Positions 1 to 7,916 are shown, numbered from the stretch's first letter. The stretch is 64,000 nucleotides of DNA from an uncultured bacterium (GCA_949298795.1 CASFXV010000002.1:62001-126000); one strand, 5' to 3'. Notes: generated by a model from the sequence alone, not told the origin. Numbers and translations are program-made.

Positions 1-360
1 GTTTACAATCAAAAAACCGCAAAAGAAATTTTTGACTACGCCAAAGAGCTAGGCGCCAACCAAATCACCTTCCGGGAGTTATATGCCTCCGGTACGGGAA
101 CCCCGCAGGATAATTGGATAAAAGAACATGCCGTTTCTAAAACGCTGCTGCAAGAGATAAAATCTTTTATTAAAGAAAACGGGCGGCCGCTTCGCATTAT
201 GGAATACGGGCAAACCTTGTATTCCGTAGAGGGAATGTCTGTAGTGGTAGACGATGATTGCATGTCTACTGCGTTAAAAGAAGAAATGAAATACTTAATT
301 TTAAGGCCGGACTGCAAACTCTACTCTTTATGGGACGACAAAGGCAGCCTAGTCTTTTAA
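1..360 (+). CDS. C-terminal fragment of a probable radical SAM-like protein (partial)
   Basis: Frame 1 is open from the window edge to the TAA at 358-360, giving 119 residues with no start inside the window. The fragment has the look of the C-terminal half of a MoaA-like radical SAM protein: a conserved 'FRELYASGTGTP' segment, then a charged helix and an 'RIMEYGQTLY' strand. The CxxxCxxC cluster motif would lie upstream and is not visible, so the family call is a guess. It converges on nadR, and the two stop regions overlap by 12 bp (349-360). It is the only plus-strand gene on this side of the NAD operon. Confidence 0.5.
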   Translation, partial: VYNQKTAKEIFDYAKELGANQITFRELYASGTGTPQDNWIKEHAVSKTLLQEIKSFIKENGRPLRIMEYGQTLYSVEGMSVVVDDDCMSTALKEEMKYLILRPDCKLYSLWDDKGSLVF

Positions 361-1320
361 ATACTTTTTTACCGTGGCCATACGCTGCGCCAAAGAACCC
401 TTTAACCGAATAAACGGGATTTTGCGCTTTTCCAAATCGGCAATAATTTGCTGGTGGAAAACGCCTCTTTTCTGTTCTCCGCTCCGGTCCCAGGTGTCAT
501 CATAAGGGATATCATCTTCACACAGAAAAAACAAATCATAGCGGCTTTGGCACTGCTGGGCCAGACGGGTCATCTCCGGCAAGGCTTTGCCGTGATAATC
601 CAGCGAAAACATGTACGTGGTAATTGCATTGGTATCCACAAAAAAATATTTATTAGCCTCTTGAAGCAGCATGTCTTCCCTTGCTATATGCGTTTTGGCA
701 ATCGTAATAAACTCCTTAAGCCCAATACGCCTGTTTATTTGATGCTCGGCCCAATATTCCCGCCCGTATTCGGGCATCCATACGGTATTTAAGTCTTTGG
801 CTAACGCCTGTGCCAGCGTGGTTTTACCGGTGGACGGGGCGCCCATAAATACAATTTTCTGAATTAAATCCTTATACACCACCGGAGAGAGAAAACGTCT
901 GTTTTCAAATGTGTTTTGCCGGATTTTAGTGGCCGATACCGGAACCGTGCTTCGTTTTTCATCTACCCTTCTGTCTTGTGCGCCTAATGCACGGCTGACA
1001 TGTTCGCCGTAATATTCGCTGCAGTAGAAATGCGTAATGGGCTGCCCGTTAAGCAATTTTTTAATAAATTCTTCTTCGGCCTTTTCATACGCCGGCAAAG
1101 GCATATTTTCTGAAGGAGAGTTCCGCGCTTCAATTACTTTTACCTGCGGGTAAAGTGTTTTTATCCACCCGGCCCGAACATGCAACGGAACGGAAATCAG
1201 CGGCGTATCATAAATAATGACAAACAATTCATCCACTTCTTTTAAGGCCGTCTCAATCACATATTGATGTCCTTTATGCAGGGGAGCGTATTTGCCTAAC
1301 GTAAGTCCTATTTTTTTCAT
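349..1320 (-). CDS. nadR: Bifunctional NMN adenylyltransferase / nicotinamide riboside kinase NadR
   Basis: Cytoplasmic NAD+ salvage enzyme: the kinase domain phosphorylates nicotinamide riboside to NMN and the adenylyltransferase domain converts NMN to NAD+. The nucleotidyltransferase signature GKYAPLHKGH is at residues 9-18, a 'PVSATKIR' ISGTxIR-like motif near 127-134, and the kinase Walker A GAPSTGKT at 160-167. The 323-residue form starting at 1320 is preferred over an upstream start at 1356, because its ATG overlaps the pnuC stop as ATGA, implying translational coupling. There is no N-terminal HTH, unlike enterobacterial NadR, so it should be purely enzymatic. It directly follows the transporter that supplies its substrate. 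Confidence 0.93.
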   Translation of the reverse strand: MKKIGLTLGKYAPLHKGHQYVIETALKEVDELFVIIYDTPLISVPLHVRAGWIKTLYPQVKVIEARNSPSENMPLPAYEKAEEEFIKKLLNGQPITHFYCSEYYGEHVSRALGAQDRRVDEKRSTVPVSATKIRQNTFENRRFLSPVVYKDLIQKIVFMGAPSTGKTTLAQALAKDLNTVWMPEYGREYWAEHQINRRIGLKEFITIAKTHIAREDMLLQEANKYFFVDTNAITTYMFSLDYHGKALPEMTRLAQQCQSRYDLFFLCEDDIPYDDTWDRSGEQKRGVFHQQIIADLEKRKIPFIRLKGSLAQRMATVKKYLKD

Positions 1321-1997
1321 AATAAATCCCGGTTCTTTTGGGCGCCTAAATGCCATTTCACGGCGCCGTAAAAACTATTAACCAAATATAAAAACCACAT
1401 AAGCACCATCATTCTGCCTTCCGGGCTGCCTTGAAACCAACGTATGCTCCACATCAGCACCGTAAAGACATTAAGCGATATGTACAAAAACCACTGTTCC
1501 TGGAAGCGGTACATCATTAAAAAAGTCGCCGCGATAGACAATACATTGGTCAGCGCGTCTATGTAAGGGGTCTTTTGCGTATCAATGAGGGAAAGAGCCA
1601 GCCCCAACCCAACGGTGCATACAGCGCAAGCCACAAACAACCACACGCGTTTTGTTGCAGACATGCGCCGCATTAACACCACACGGTCTTTCATTTTATT
1701 TTTCCACAAAAACCACCCCGCAATGGAGGTGGGCACAAAGAACAATAAATTAAGGCCCATTTCCCCATATAAACCGTTGGTATAAGCCACGTAAGCGTAA
1801 GCCACGCAATTATACAGCCCTACGGGATACGTGCCAATATTTCCCCGGGCGGCTAAAATCACACACAACAAGCCGGAAAAAGTGACCGTAAACAGAAAAA
1901 AAGATTCCCGGGCGGCCGCCGCCACTACGCTTACCGTAAAGAGTAATATATAGGGATATAGTTTATCCAAATTTTTCCACGTGCTTCTTGTTTGCAT
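1317..1997 (-). CDS. pnuC: Nicotinamide riboside transporter PnuC
   Basis: Inner-membrane facilitator for nicotinamide riboside. The 226 residues form about seven hydrophobic segments, and the family's W-x-x-Y-x-x-x-N region is visible as 'WFLYISLNVFTVLMW' near residue 170. Length is normal for PnuC. The stop TGA overlaps the nadR ATG (1317-1320), so import and trapping by NadR kinase are coupled. A 57-nt gap separates it from the Nudix gene upstream. No separate strong promoter is seen in that gap, so it probably belongs to the same long transcript. An AGGA Shine-Dalgarno sits about 10 nt before the ATG. Confidence 0.92.
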   Translation of the reverse strand: MQTRSTWKNLDKLYPYILLFTVSVVAAAARESFFLFTVTFSGLLCVILAARGNIGTYPVGLYNCVAYAYVAYTNGLYGEMGLNLLFFVPTSIAGWFLWKNKMKDRVVLMRRMSATKRVWLFVACAVCTVGLGLALSLIDTQKTPYIDALTNVLSIAATFLMMYRFQEQWFLYISLNVFTVLMWSIRWFQGSPEGRMMVLMWFLYLVNSFYGAVKWHLGAQKNRDLL

Positions 1998-2054
1998 AAT
2001 AGAGATCCTGCTGATAAGAAATGCTGCCCGTTTACTGCAATTTCTGCTGCGTTT

Positions 2055-2939
2055 CTACCAAGTGTTATCTTTTAAAAAAGCGTTTAGATTGCGTTTGTAT
2101 AACTGGGCAGGCCGATGCCCGGCATTTGCCACGCTTTTAGCTGTTTCTGTTACATAAGGGGACATCTTGCGCCGAAAGTTAGCCGTCAGCAGTTTTTTAT
2201 CCAAAATGGTTTCATAAACCTGCTGCAGCGAAGTAAGCGTAAATAAGTCCGGCAAGAAACGAAATGCAACGGCCGATCTTCCCAACTCTTGGCGTATTTG
2301 TGTAATGGCAAAAGCAATAATTTGCGCGTGATCAAAAGCCAAGCCGTCATTGTGAAGAATTTTATAACACACTTCTTTATTATATAAAGACACTGTTTCA
2401 CGCAGTTCAACCGTGGAATTTAAAACAATATCCCCCGCAGTTAACTGCAAATGGTAGGTGGATGTATTCCGGCAGCCGTTTTTAAAGGCATACGTCTTTT
2501 GCTCTATAAGCCGGTATTTTACAGAAAACCAGCGCGCCTCTGCGGCATCCCGGGTGGCGGTTAAGGGGGTTTTGGGGGGTTCGGTCAAAGCCCAAAACGC
2601 GCTGGATACAATCCAACCGCGGGGGTCTCTTTTCGGAGCGCTGAAAAGGTGAAGCTGTTGCAAATCCGCCTTTTCTATGCCGGTTTCTTCATTTAGTTCA
2701 CGTTTGGCGGCTTGCTCCACGCTTTCTCCCTCGCGCACAAAACCGCCCGGCAGCGCCCACTTGTTTTTAAACGGGTGCTCCGCCCGTTTAATTAACAGCA
2801 AAGAAAACGCCTTTTCGGGAAGTTTACGGTAATTATCCGGCTTTAAGTCCAACACGGAAAACACCGTCATATCCACCGCTACGGACGGACGCTTATAGTC
2901 GTCTTGGTTATACTGTTTTAAAAAAACTTTTTCTTCCAT
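2055..2939 (-). CDS. NrtR-type Nudix protein: NAD-metabolism regulator or ADP-ribose pyrophosphatase
   Basis: The 294 residues carry an N-terminal Nudix domain and a C-terminal winged-helix region. The Nudix box is complete at residues 66-88 (G-x5-E-x7-REL-x-EETGI), so catalysis is possible. The C-terminal 'LFTLTSLQQVYETIL...NFRRKM' segment is the helix-turn-helix typical of NrtR repressors, which control NAD genes and respond to ADP-ribose. NrtR proteins usually have a degenerate Nudix box and are regulators only. Retention here allows a dual role or a plain ADP-ribose pyrophosphatase. The gene begins 1 bp after nadE stops, inside an operon of NAD salvage genes, which fits autoregulation. 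Confidence 0.82.
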   Translation of the reverse strand: MEEKVFLKQYNQDDYKRPSVAVDMTVFSVLDLKPDNYRKLPEKAFSLLLIKRAEHPFKNKWALPGGFVREGESVEQAAKRELNEETGIEKADLQQLHLFSAPKRDPRGWIVSSAFWALTEPPKTPLTATRDAAEARWFSVKYRLIEQKTYAFKNGCRNTSTYHLQLTAGDIVLNSTVELRETVSLYNKEVCYKILHNDGLAFDHAQIIAFAITQIRQELGRSAVAFRFLPDLFTLTSLQQVYETILDKKLLTANFRRKMSPYVTETAKSVANAGHRPAQLYKRNLNAFLKDNTW

Positions 2940-2940
2940 A

Positions 2941-3675
2941 TCATTTTTTGTAATTAAAAGCCGGCATCAACTGGGTTTTAAATAAATTTTTGGCATGCAA
3001 AGAATCTATTTTTTCTTTAAAATCCGGGTTTGGACATACGCCGCTGCGAATGTATTCATCCAACGCGGCATAGGTAAAACCCAGTTTTTCTTCGTCGCTT
3101 TTTCCGGTAAGGCCGTCAGCAGGAGCCTTGGTTACCAGGTATTCGGGCAAGCCCAGCTCTTTGCCAATTTCAATAATTTCCGTTACGGTCAAATTTAAAA
3201 GCGGGGCAAAATCCCCGGCGCCGTCTCCATAACGGGTAGAATAGCCTACCCAGGCTTCCGACAAGTTAGACGTATTAATCACCCGCCCGTTGACGGATTG
3301 CGCCACCGCATATAAAGCAGACATTCTAAGACGAGGAGCCAAATTAATGCGGCTCTGTGAAGTGACGGGAATTTGACCGGCCAGCTGCTCCAAAATACTA
3401 TCGTAAGCGGTTTGAATATTAATCTCAAACTTTTCAATACCCAAATGGCTGCAAACGGCCCGGGAATCGGCAATATCGCGCTGGGTTCCGTTGGGCATCA
3501 GCACGCCCACTACCCGGTCTTTTCCCAAAGCCCGCACACAAAGGGCCGCTACCACCGTGCTGTCTTTCCCGCCGGAAATCCCCACCACCGCTTTACAGCC
3601 TTTGCCGTCCGTTTCAAAACGCTGTTTTAACCAATTTACAGCTTGTTGAGTTACTTGTTTGGCATCAAACATCAT
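2941..3675 (-). CDS. nadE: NH3-dependent NAD+ synthetase
   Basis: ATP-dependent amidation of nicotinate adenine dinucleotide to NAD+ using ammonia. The PP-loop SGGKDS is at about residues 34-39, and the protein is the short single-domain form (244 residues) with no glutaminase domain. The C-terminal 'KAPADGLTGKSDEEKLGF' segment is the usual NadE signature. It starts with tandem ATGs right after the NadV-like gene, with GGAGG about 11 nt upstream inside that gene's 3' end. Its presence means the operon can also finish NAD+ from nicotinate-type intermediates, although no nicotinate phosphoribosyltransferase or NaMN adenylyltransferase is visible in the window. Confidence 0.92.
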   Translation of the reverse strand: MMFDAKQVTQQAVNWLKQRFETDGKGCKAVVGISGGKDSTVVAALCVRALGKDRVVGVLMPNGTQRDIADSRAVCSHLGIEKFEINIQTAYDSILEQLAGQIPVTSQSRINLAPRLRMSALYAVAQSVNGRVINTSNLSEAWVGYSTRYGDGAGDFAPLLNLTVTEIIEIGKELGLPEYLVTKAPADGLTGKSDEEKLGFTYAALDEYIRSGVCPNPDFKEKIDSLHAKNLFKTQLMPAFNYKK

Positions 3676-3676
3676 A

Positions 3677-5155
3677 TTAAAAAGTTCCTCCGTGCAAAAT
3701 AGTACGTACTTCTTGAAGTGTAAATTCTTTTGTCATTTTTCCGTCTTTAAAAACGCTTTGCAGCAGGTTTTCTTTCTCTTGCGGAAAAGTGTATTTATCC
3801 AAGCCATCTTCATAAGTGATACGGCCTTGAGCGTCTTTAAATACCCGGCATAAGCCGCGCTGGGATTTTTTGAAGTGGCCGTCATCGGTCTTCGGATTTT
3901 TAAATATCATAAGCGGCTTATCTTGCATTTCCGCATAGGTTGCTTTCACGGCAATTCCAAACGTATCCCGAGTAAAGGGTTTTAGTTCTTCCCCCTGTTC
4001 TAAGCATTGCATGGAAAAACTCCCCACCCCCAGCGATACATTATTGCAGGCAAATCCGTTTTCCACCAGCGTTTGATAGATTTTTTCCGCCCGCTGGGGA
4101 GTAATGCTGTCCCCGTAAATGGCTTTTATATGCGGGTTGAGCACTTTATACCCTTTGCTGTTTACGCTTCCGCCGAAGGTTTCCCATAAGTGAAAAACGG
4201 TTTTTGTAACAATATCAGCCGGGTCCCCACTGTCCCCTCTTACGCTAAGCGTACCTTGGTGGGCTAAAATTTGGTCTTTACAGCGAACCAGCAAATTATC
4301 CACCAAGTTCCAATAGTCGTAGCTGTCACTGACCATAGAAAAAGAGTGGTTCGGATAAATATCCTGCAGCAATCTTTTTATCATGGTAATTTCGTCCCCG
4401 TCTACGGCGTAGTTACTGCACATCACGGAATGTTCCGTACTAATAGCCCCAAAAGCCACGGGTTCTTTTGTGCAATCACAATTATAATAATGCTCCAGCC
4501 ATGCAATGGCGGGAACAGTGGCCGTATTTAAGAAAGATAAACAAAACGCCGCGCTGCTGGCCATGGCGCTTTCCAAACTTTCCTGGCCGCGCATACTAAA
4601 ATCCCCCATCGCCCGGGCACGGGGGACGGATTCCTCCACGCTTAAATCATAATACTTATTTACAATCTGTCTGTATTTATACCCTACGTTGGCGCAAAGC
4701 ATCGGGTGCCAAAGGGAACAGCTCATCAGCGTTTCAATGGCGTTTACCACCCAGGCAAATTGCGGGTGCGTGTTGCTGATTTCCAGCATAGGCACCTTAA
4801 CTGGAACGCGCGTCCCTTCCGCAATGGCTTTTATCTCCAGCGGCAGATAGCCTAAATCGTGCAAATCCGCTATTTTTTTATCTTGATAACTTCCGGCCCC
4901 AAGCGTATGGCTTAAAATCCGGTTATATTCTGCCAGGGCTTTCTCTTTGGGAATACGGAAAAAATGATTATTAAAATATTCAATCAAATATTTTTTGATA
5001 AATGCCTGCAAACCAAACATAACCAGTTTGTCTTCCCCTTCTAAACGCGTCATGCGCGGGGTAAAATAAGAAACCAGTTTGGTAATGGCTTGGGGGTATT
5101 GTTCGCTATGAACGGTTTTGTAAAAATCACATAACAAAAGAGGCGGTATGGGCAT
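3677..5155 (-). CDS. nadV: Nicotinamide phosphoribosyltransferase (NAMPT/NadV family; Namat alternative)
   Basis: The 492 residues align by eye along the whole of human NAMPT. Conserved landmarks are the D10/Y12/K13 start motif (DSYK equivalent), R189 in MRG (human R196), H242 in TEHS (H247), D277 in SDSYD, R306/D308 in RGDSGDP (R311/D313), and a C-terminal TRD. The residue matching human D219, which contacts the nicotinamide amide, appears to be Ala212 in NTAT, so substrate specificity may differ. The conventional reaction is nicotinamide + PRPP to NMN, which NadR would adenylate. Because it is paired with a short Prs-like gene, it could instead be a nicotinamide ADP-ribose transferase. A good AGGAG precedes the ATG. 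Confidence 0.85.
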   Translation of the reverse strand: MPIPPLLLCDFYKTVHSEQYPQAITKLVSYFTPRMTRLEGEDKLVMFGLQAFIKKYLIEYFNNHFFRIPKEKALAEYNRILSHTLGAGSYQDKKIADLHDLGYLPLEIKAIAEGTRVPVKVPMLEISNTHPQFAWVVNAIETLMSCSLWHPMLCANVGYKYRQIVNKYYDLSVEESVPRARAMGDFSMRGQESLESAMASSAAFCLSFLNTATVPAIAWLEHYYNCDCTKEPVAFGAISTEHSVMCSNYAVDGDEITMIKRLLQDIYPNHSFSMVSDSYDYWNLVDNLLVRCKDQILAHQGTLSVRGDSGDPADIVTKTVFHLWETFGGSVNSKGYKVLNPHIKAIYGDSITPQRAEKIYQTLVENGFACNNVSLGVGSFSMQCLEQGEELKPFTRDTFGIAVKATYAEMQDKPLMIFKNPKTDDGHFKKSQRGLCRVFKDAQGRITYEDGLDKYTFPQEKENLLQSVFKDGKMTKEFTLQEVRTILHGGTF

Positions 5156-5166
5156 ATAATCATCTC

Positions 5167-5943
5167 CTAAATAATTTCAATTAACGGATGCTGCGCGGTA
5201 AAAATACTGCAGGTGGTGTAAATACGTTCCACCAGGCCGCTTTTAATTAATTCCCCGTTAAGAATACTGTTTTCACAATGGGTAACATAAAGCCAAATTT
5301 TCTCAGCTCCCAATGTTTTTAGCTTTTTAGCCGCGTGATAGAACGTTCCCCCATAAGAGGATATATCGTCCACTATCAAGGCGTTAAAAGCAGAGGGAGG
5401 CACTTTTCCTTCCACTTTCAGCCCTAATATTTTTCCGGTTTTCCAATCCCGTTCTTTAACGCCGTAAATGACGTTTTTATCCGTATACTTTTGATACCGT
5501 TTACAAGATCCCGCGTCCGGAAAGAAAATAACGTCTTTTTCTGTCAGTAACTTTTGGGCCAGGGCGGCTATTTTTGGTTTTATATCCTCGCTGGAAATAC
5601 GTTCAATCATCTGCAAAGAAACATTTGAGTGGGCGTCGCGCACGATTACTTTCTCCAATCCCAAGCTATTAATAAACTGGGCAAAATACTTAAGAGTAAA
5701 CACTTCATCCTCATTTTTTACCCGGTCCATTCTGGCGTTGGGAATATAAGGCAAATACAACGTTATTTTTTCGGTGCCATGCTCTTTTAAATGATTGACC
5801 AAGAAAAACAGCGTCACGCATTCTTCATTATTTTCAAAAAGCCACTCTACAGCTGCATTTTTCCCCTGCGGGGGCAAATTTAAACGGAGGGTGCCGTCCG
5901 GATAATACTGCGGAGTGATTTTCAGTTCGTTTACCTTAATCAT
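5167..5943 (-). CDS. Short ribose-phosphate pyrophosphokinase-like protein (Prs or Adps-type)
   Basis: This is a phosphoribosyltransferase-fold protein of the PRPP-synthetase family, but only 258 residues against about 315 for housekeeping Prs. Recognisable parts are ARMDR at 70-74 (ARQDR in Prs), RDAHS at 102-106 (the D-x-H metal/ATP element), a KERDWKTGK loop at 163-171, and VDDISSYGGTF at 191-201 replacing the canonical VDDMIDTGGT. In a housekeeping role it would make PRPP for the adjacent NAMPT-like enzyme. In the phage NARP1 pathway the homologous partner (Adps) instead makes ADP-ribose pyrophosphate. The divergent loop, truncated C-terminus and strict linkage to nadV make the second reading possible. 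AGGAGG is upstream. Confidence 0.8.
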   Translation of the reverse strand: MIKVNELKITPQYYPDGTLRLNLPPQGKNAAVEWLFENNEECVTLFFLVNHLKEHGTEKITLYLPYIPNARMDRVKNEDEVFTLKYFAQFINSLGLEKVIVRDAHSNVSLQMIERISSEDIKPKIAALAQKLLTEKDVIFFPDAGSCKRYQKYTDKNVIYGVKERDWKTGKILGLKVEGKVPPSAFNALIVDDISSYGGTFYHAAKKLKTLGAEKIWLYVTHCENSILNGELIKSGLVERIYTTCSIFTAQHPLIEII

Positions 5944-5953
5944 AACCTGCCTC

Positions 5954-6469
5954 CTATATTACACCAATTTGGCACTGCTTCATGGCTTCCAGCGCATTGG
6001 CATGGCTTTGCGGAGTAACCCCCGCGCAAGCATTGCCGTCCACGGTAATATTCACCTCCGGCAGAACCGCTTTTAATATTAATGCGTTGGAAATAACACA
6101 AATATCCGTGCATACCCCCACCAATTCTATTTCCTGCACGGAAGGATAATGTGTTTTGATATATTCCGCCAATTCCAAAGAGCCAAAAGAAGGTTTATCT
6201 ATTATGACGCTGCCGGCAACGTCTAACGAAGAATCTATCTCCCACCCGGCCGAACCTTTTATACAATGTTTAACGGGAAGATTTTTCCCTTCCTGGGTTT
6301 CTAAATAGTTTTCTTGGTGGGTATCCCTGGTAAAAAGGACAGGCGCATTACAGCGCTTATATTCTTTTATTTTGGCTTGTACAGCCGGCAAAATATGCCG
6401 GGCTTCTTTTGTGCCTAAAGAACCGTCTATAAAATCTTTTTGCATGTCTATTACAATTAATAGTTTCAT
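5954..6469 (-). CDS. pncA: Nicotinamidase (PncA-like isochorismatase family)
   Basis: Hydrolyses nicotinamide to nicotinate. With the start at 6469 (MKLLIVIDMQKDF, GGGAG eight nt upstream) the protein has 171 residues and the full PncA set: catalytic D8, K92 and C124 (in CTDIC), plus metal ligands D49, H51 and probably H68. An in-frame start at 6502 would add 11 residues, but lies in the inferred 5' leader. It is the first gene of the NAD operon, 39 nt below a predicted transcription start. Having both a nicotinamidase and a NAMPT-like enzyme is unusual because they compete for nicotinamide. Other isochorismatase-family amidases remain possible, but the context favours PncA. Confidence 0.87.
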   Translation of the reverse strand: MKLLIVIDMQKDFIDGSLGTKEARHILPAVQAKIKEYKRCNAPVLFTRDTHQENYLETQEGKNLPVKHCIKGSAGWEIDSSLDVAGSVIIDKPSFGSLELAEYIKTHYPSVQEIELVGVCTDICVISNALILKAVLPEVNITVDGNACAGVTPQSHANALEAMKQCQIGVI

Positions 6470-6492
6470 CGTTTTAGCTCCCGCAAAATATC

Positions 6493-6524
6493 TTATTATC
6501 ATTTTAATAATATCATTATAATAA
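6493..6524. repeat. AT-rich inverted/direct repeats over the NAD-operon promoter (candidate operator)
   Basis: Arms TTATTAT (6493-6499) and ATAATAA (6518-6524) form an inverted repeat. Inside it TATCATT occurs twice with a 14-bp period (6497 and 6511). The block spans the -10 box and predicted start site of the operon that encodes an NrtR-like protein, so it is a plausible binding site. AT-rich sequence makes such repeats easy to find by chance. Confidence 0.3.
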
Positions 6525-6543
6525 TTTTTATTTTGTTTTTCAA
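6515..6543 (-). promoter_or_regulatory. Promoter of the NAD salvage operon
   Basis: On the minus strand the -35 box TTGAAA (6543-6538) and the -10 box TATAAT (6520-6515) are separated by exactly 17 bp. This is the best sigma70-type promoter in the window together with the one at 27933-27961. The predicted start near 6508 leaves a leader of about 39 nt before pncA. Confidence 0.8.
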
Positions 6544-6755
6544 TCCCCTATCACTTAATTACAGAACATGCTGTTTGTTTTTCCTTTGAACAGCCCTCCG
6601 CAATCCGTTTTTGTTTTCCGGCCGCCCCTTCTGCCCAGATATTTTCCTTTTTAAGAAAAACAATCCCCGGGCAAAAAATAAAAGGGGGCCTTCTAATCCA
6701 AAATCACATACACAAAAATCCCCGCTGTTTCTTATAATAAACGAAGGAGGATTTT

Positions 6756-7853
6756 ATGAACAAAACAATTGCTTGTTTGTTGGCTTTTGCTTTAACCGCT
6801 TGGCAAGCCGTGCCCGCTTGGGCGTGCACCGGTATTGCTTTTAGCGCCAAAGACGGTTCCCGCCTGCAGGCCCGCACAATAGAATGGGGCGGATTTTCTT
6901 TAGACAGTAAACTGGTCATCATGCCGCGCGGGCAGGAAAACACTTCTTTCACCCCGCAGGGGCAAAACGGCCTTTCTTGGAAAAATAAATACGGGGCCGT
7001 GGGTATCAGCACGGTAAAAGACGCTTTTATAGGGGAAGGGGTAAACGAAAAGGGTTTAGGGGCCGGAATTTTCTATTTCTCCGGCTACGGCAGCTTGGCG
7101 CCGTTCAACGCCAAAAAGGCCAAAAAATCCGTGGCGGACGTAGAGCTGGTGCGCTGGATGCTGACCAACTTTGCCACGGTGGACGAAGTAATAGCCGGGC
7201 TGAAGAAAATAGAAATTATAGGCATTTATCCGCCCCAGCCGGGCCAAAAAACAGCTTCCACCGGGCATTGGCGCATTGCGGACGCTTCCGGCCGCAGCAT
7301 TGTGCTGGAAATTGAAAACAACGGCCAGCGCCATATTTATGAAAACACCGTGGGCGTGTTTACCAATTCCCCCTCATTCCCGTGGCAGGTAACGCATTTA
7401 AACAATTACGTAAACCTGCACCCGGGCGCGGTAAAACCCAATAAACTGGGGCAGACGGAACTGGCCGCCTTTGGCGCGGGTGCCGGCATGTGGGGCCTGC
7501 CGGGGGACATTACGCCGCCTTCGCGCTTTGTACGGGCGTTTTTCTACCTGCACACGGCGCCCGTGCCCGCCACGGCGCAAGAAGGGGTATTGCAGGCTTT
7601 TCACATCTTAAATAATTTTGATATCCCGATAGGCGTGGAATTTGCCGCCGGAGAAGAAATACCCGCTATTCCCAGCGCTACCCAATGGACGAGCGTAACC
7701 AACTTAACGCACCCCGCTTTCTATTACCGCACCATGAACAACAGCCAAATCCGCCAAGTGGATTTGACCAAAATAGACTTTGCGGGCATAAAAGCGCAAG
7801 TACTGCCGCTGGATAAAGAACCGGAACAATTCCACTTGGTAGAATTGGAATAA
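6756..7853 (+). CDS. Secreted choloylglycine hydrolase family protein (linear amide C-N hydrolase)
   Basis: Ntn-hydrolase of the bile salt hydrolase / penicillin V acylase family. A signal peptide (residues 1-23, ending AWA) is followed directly by C24, so export would expose the catalytic N-terminal Cys. R40 (position 17 of the mature protein) is kept. The position-20 acid is Glu (RTIEW) instead of the Asp of classical BSH/PVA, as in many Gram-negative relatives. At 365 residues it is normal for the periplasmic subgroup. Substrate cannot be read from sequence: bile salts, penicillin V or acyl-homoserine lactones are all known for the family. It is monocistronic, with AGGAGG before the ATG and a terminator at 7871-7901. 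Confidence 0.85.
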   Translation: MNKTIACLLAFALTAWQAVPAWACTGIAFSAKDGSRLQARTIEWGGFSLDSKLVIMPRGQENTSFTPQGQNGLSWKNKYGAVGISTVKDAFIGEGVNEKGLGAGIFYFSGYGSLAPFNAKKAKKSVADVELVRWMLTNFATVDEVIAGLKKIEIIGIYPPQPGQKTASTGHWRIADASGRSIVLEIENNGQRHIYENTVGVFTNSPSFPWQVTHLNNYVNLHPGAVKPNKLGQTELAAFGAGAGMWGLPGDITPPSRFVRAFFYLHTAPVPATAQEGVLQAFHILNNFDIPIGVEFAAGEEIPAIPSATQWTSVTNLTHPAFYYRTMNNSQIRQVDLTKIDFAGIKAQVLPLDKEPEQFHLVELE

Positions 7854-7870
7854 AACAATTTGCCTAATAA

Positions 7871-7901
7871 AAAACCTCCGCTTGTTAAAAGCGGAGGTTT
7901 T
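7871..7901. terminator. Bidirectional rho-independent terminator
   Basis: Thirteen-bp stem AAAACCTCCGCTT / AAGCGGAGGTTTT with a 5-nt loop and T runs on both strands. It serves the hydrolase (plus) and the citrate-synthase operon (minus, ending 7917). The core CCGCTTGTTAAAAGCGG recurs at 43753-43769. Confidence 0.9.
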
Positions 7902-7916
7902 TATTTAAAAGCAACA

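Noticed and set aside
349-1356. nadR starting at 1356
   Set aside because: The extra 12 residues lie inside pnuC, lack an SD and precede the conserved N-terminal strand; ATG 1320 overlaps the pnuC stop as ATGA.
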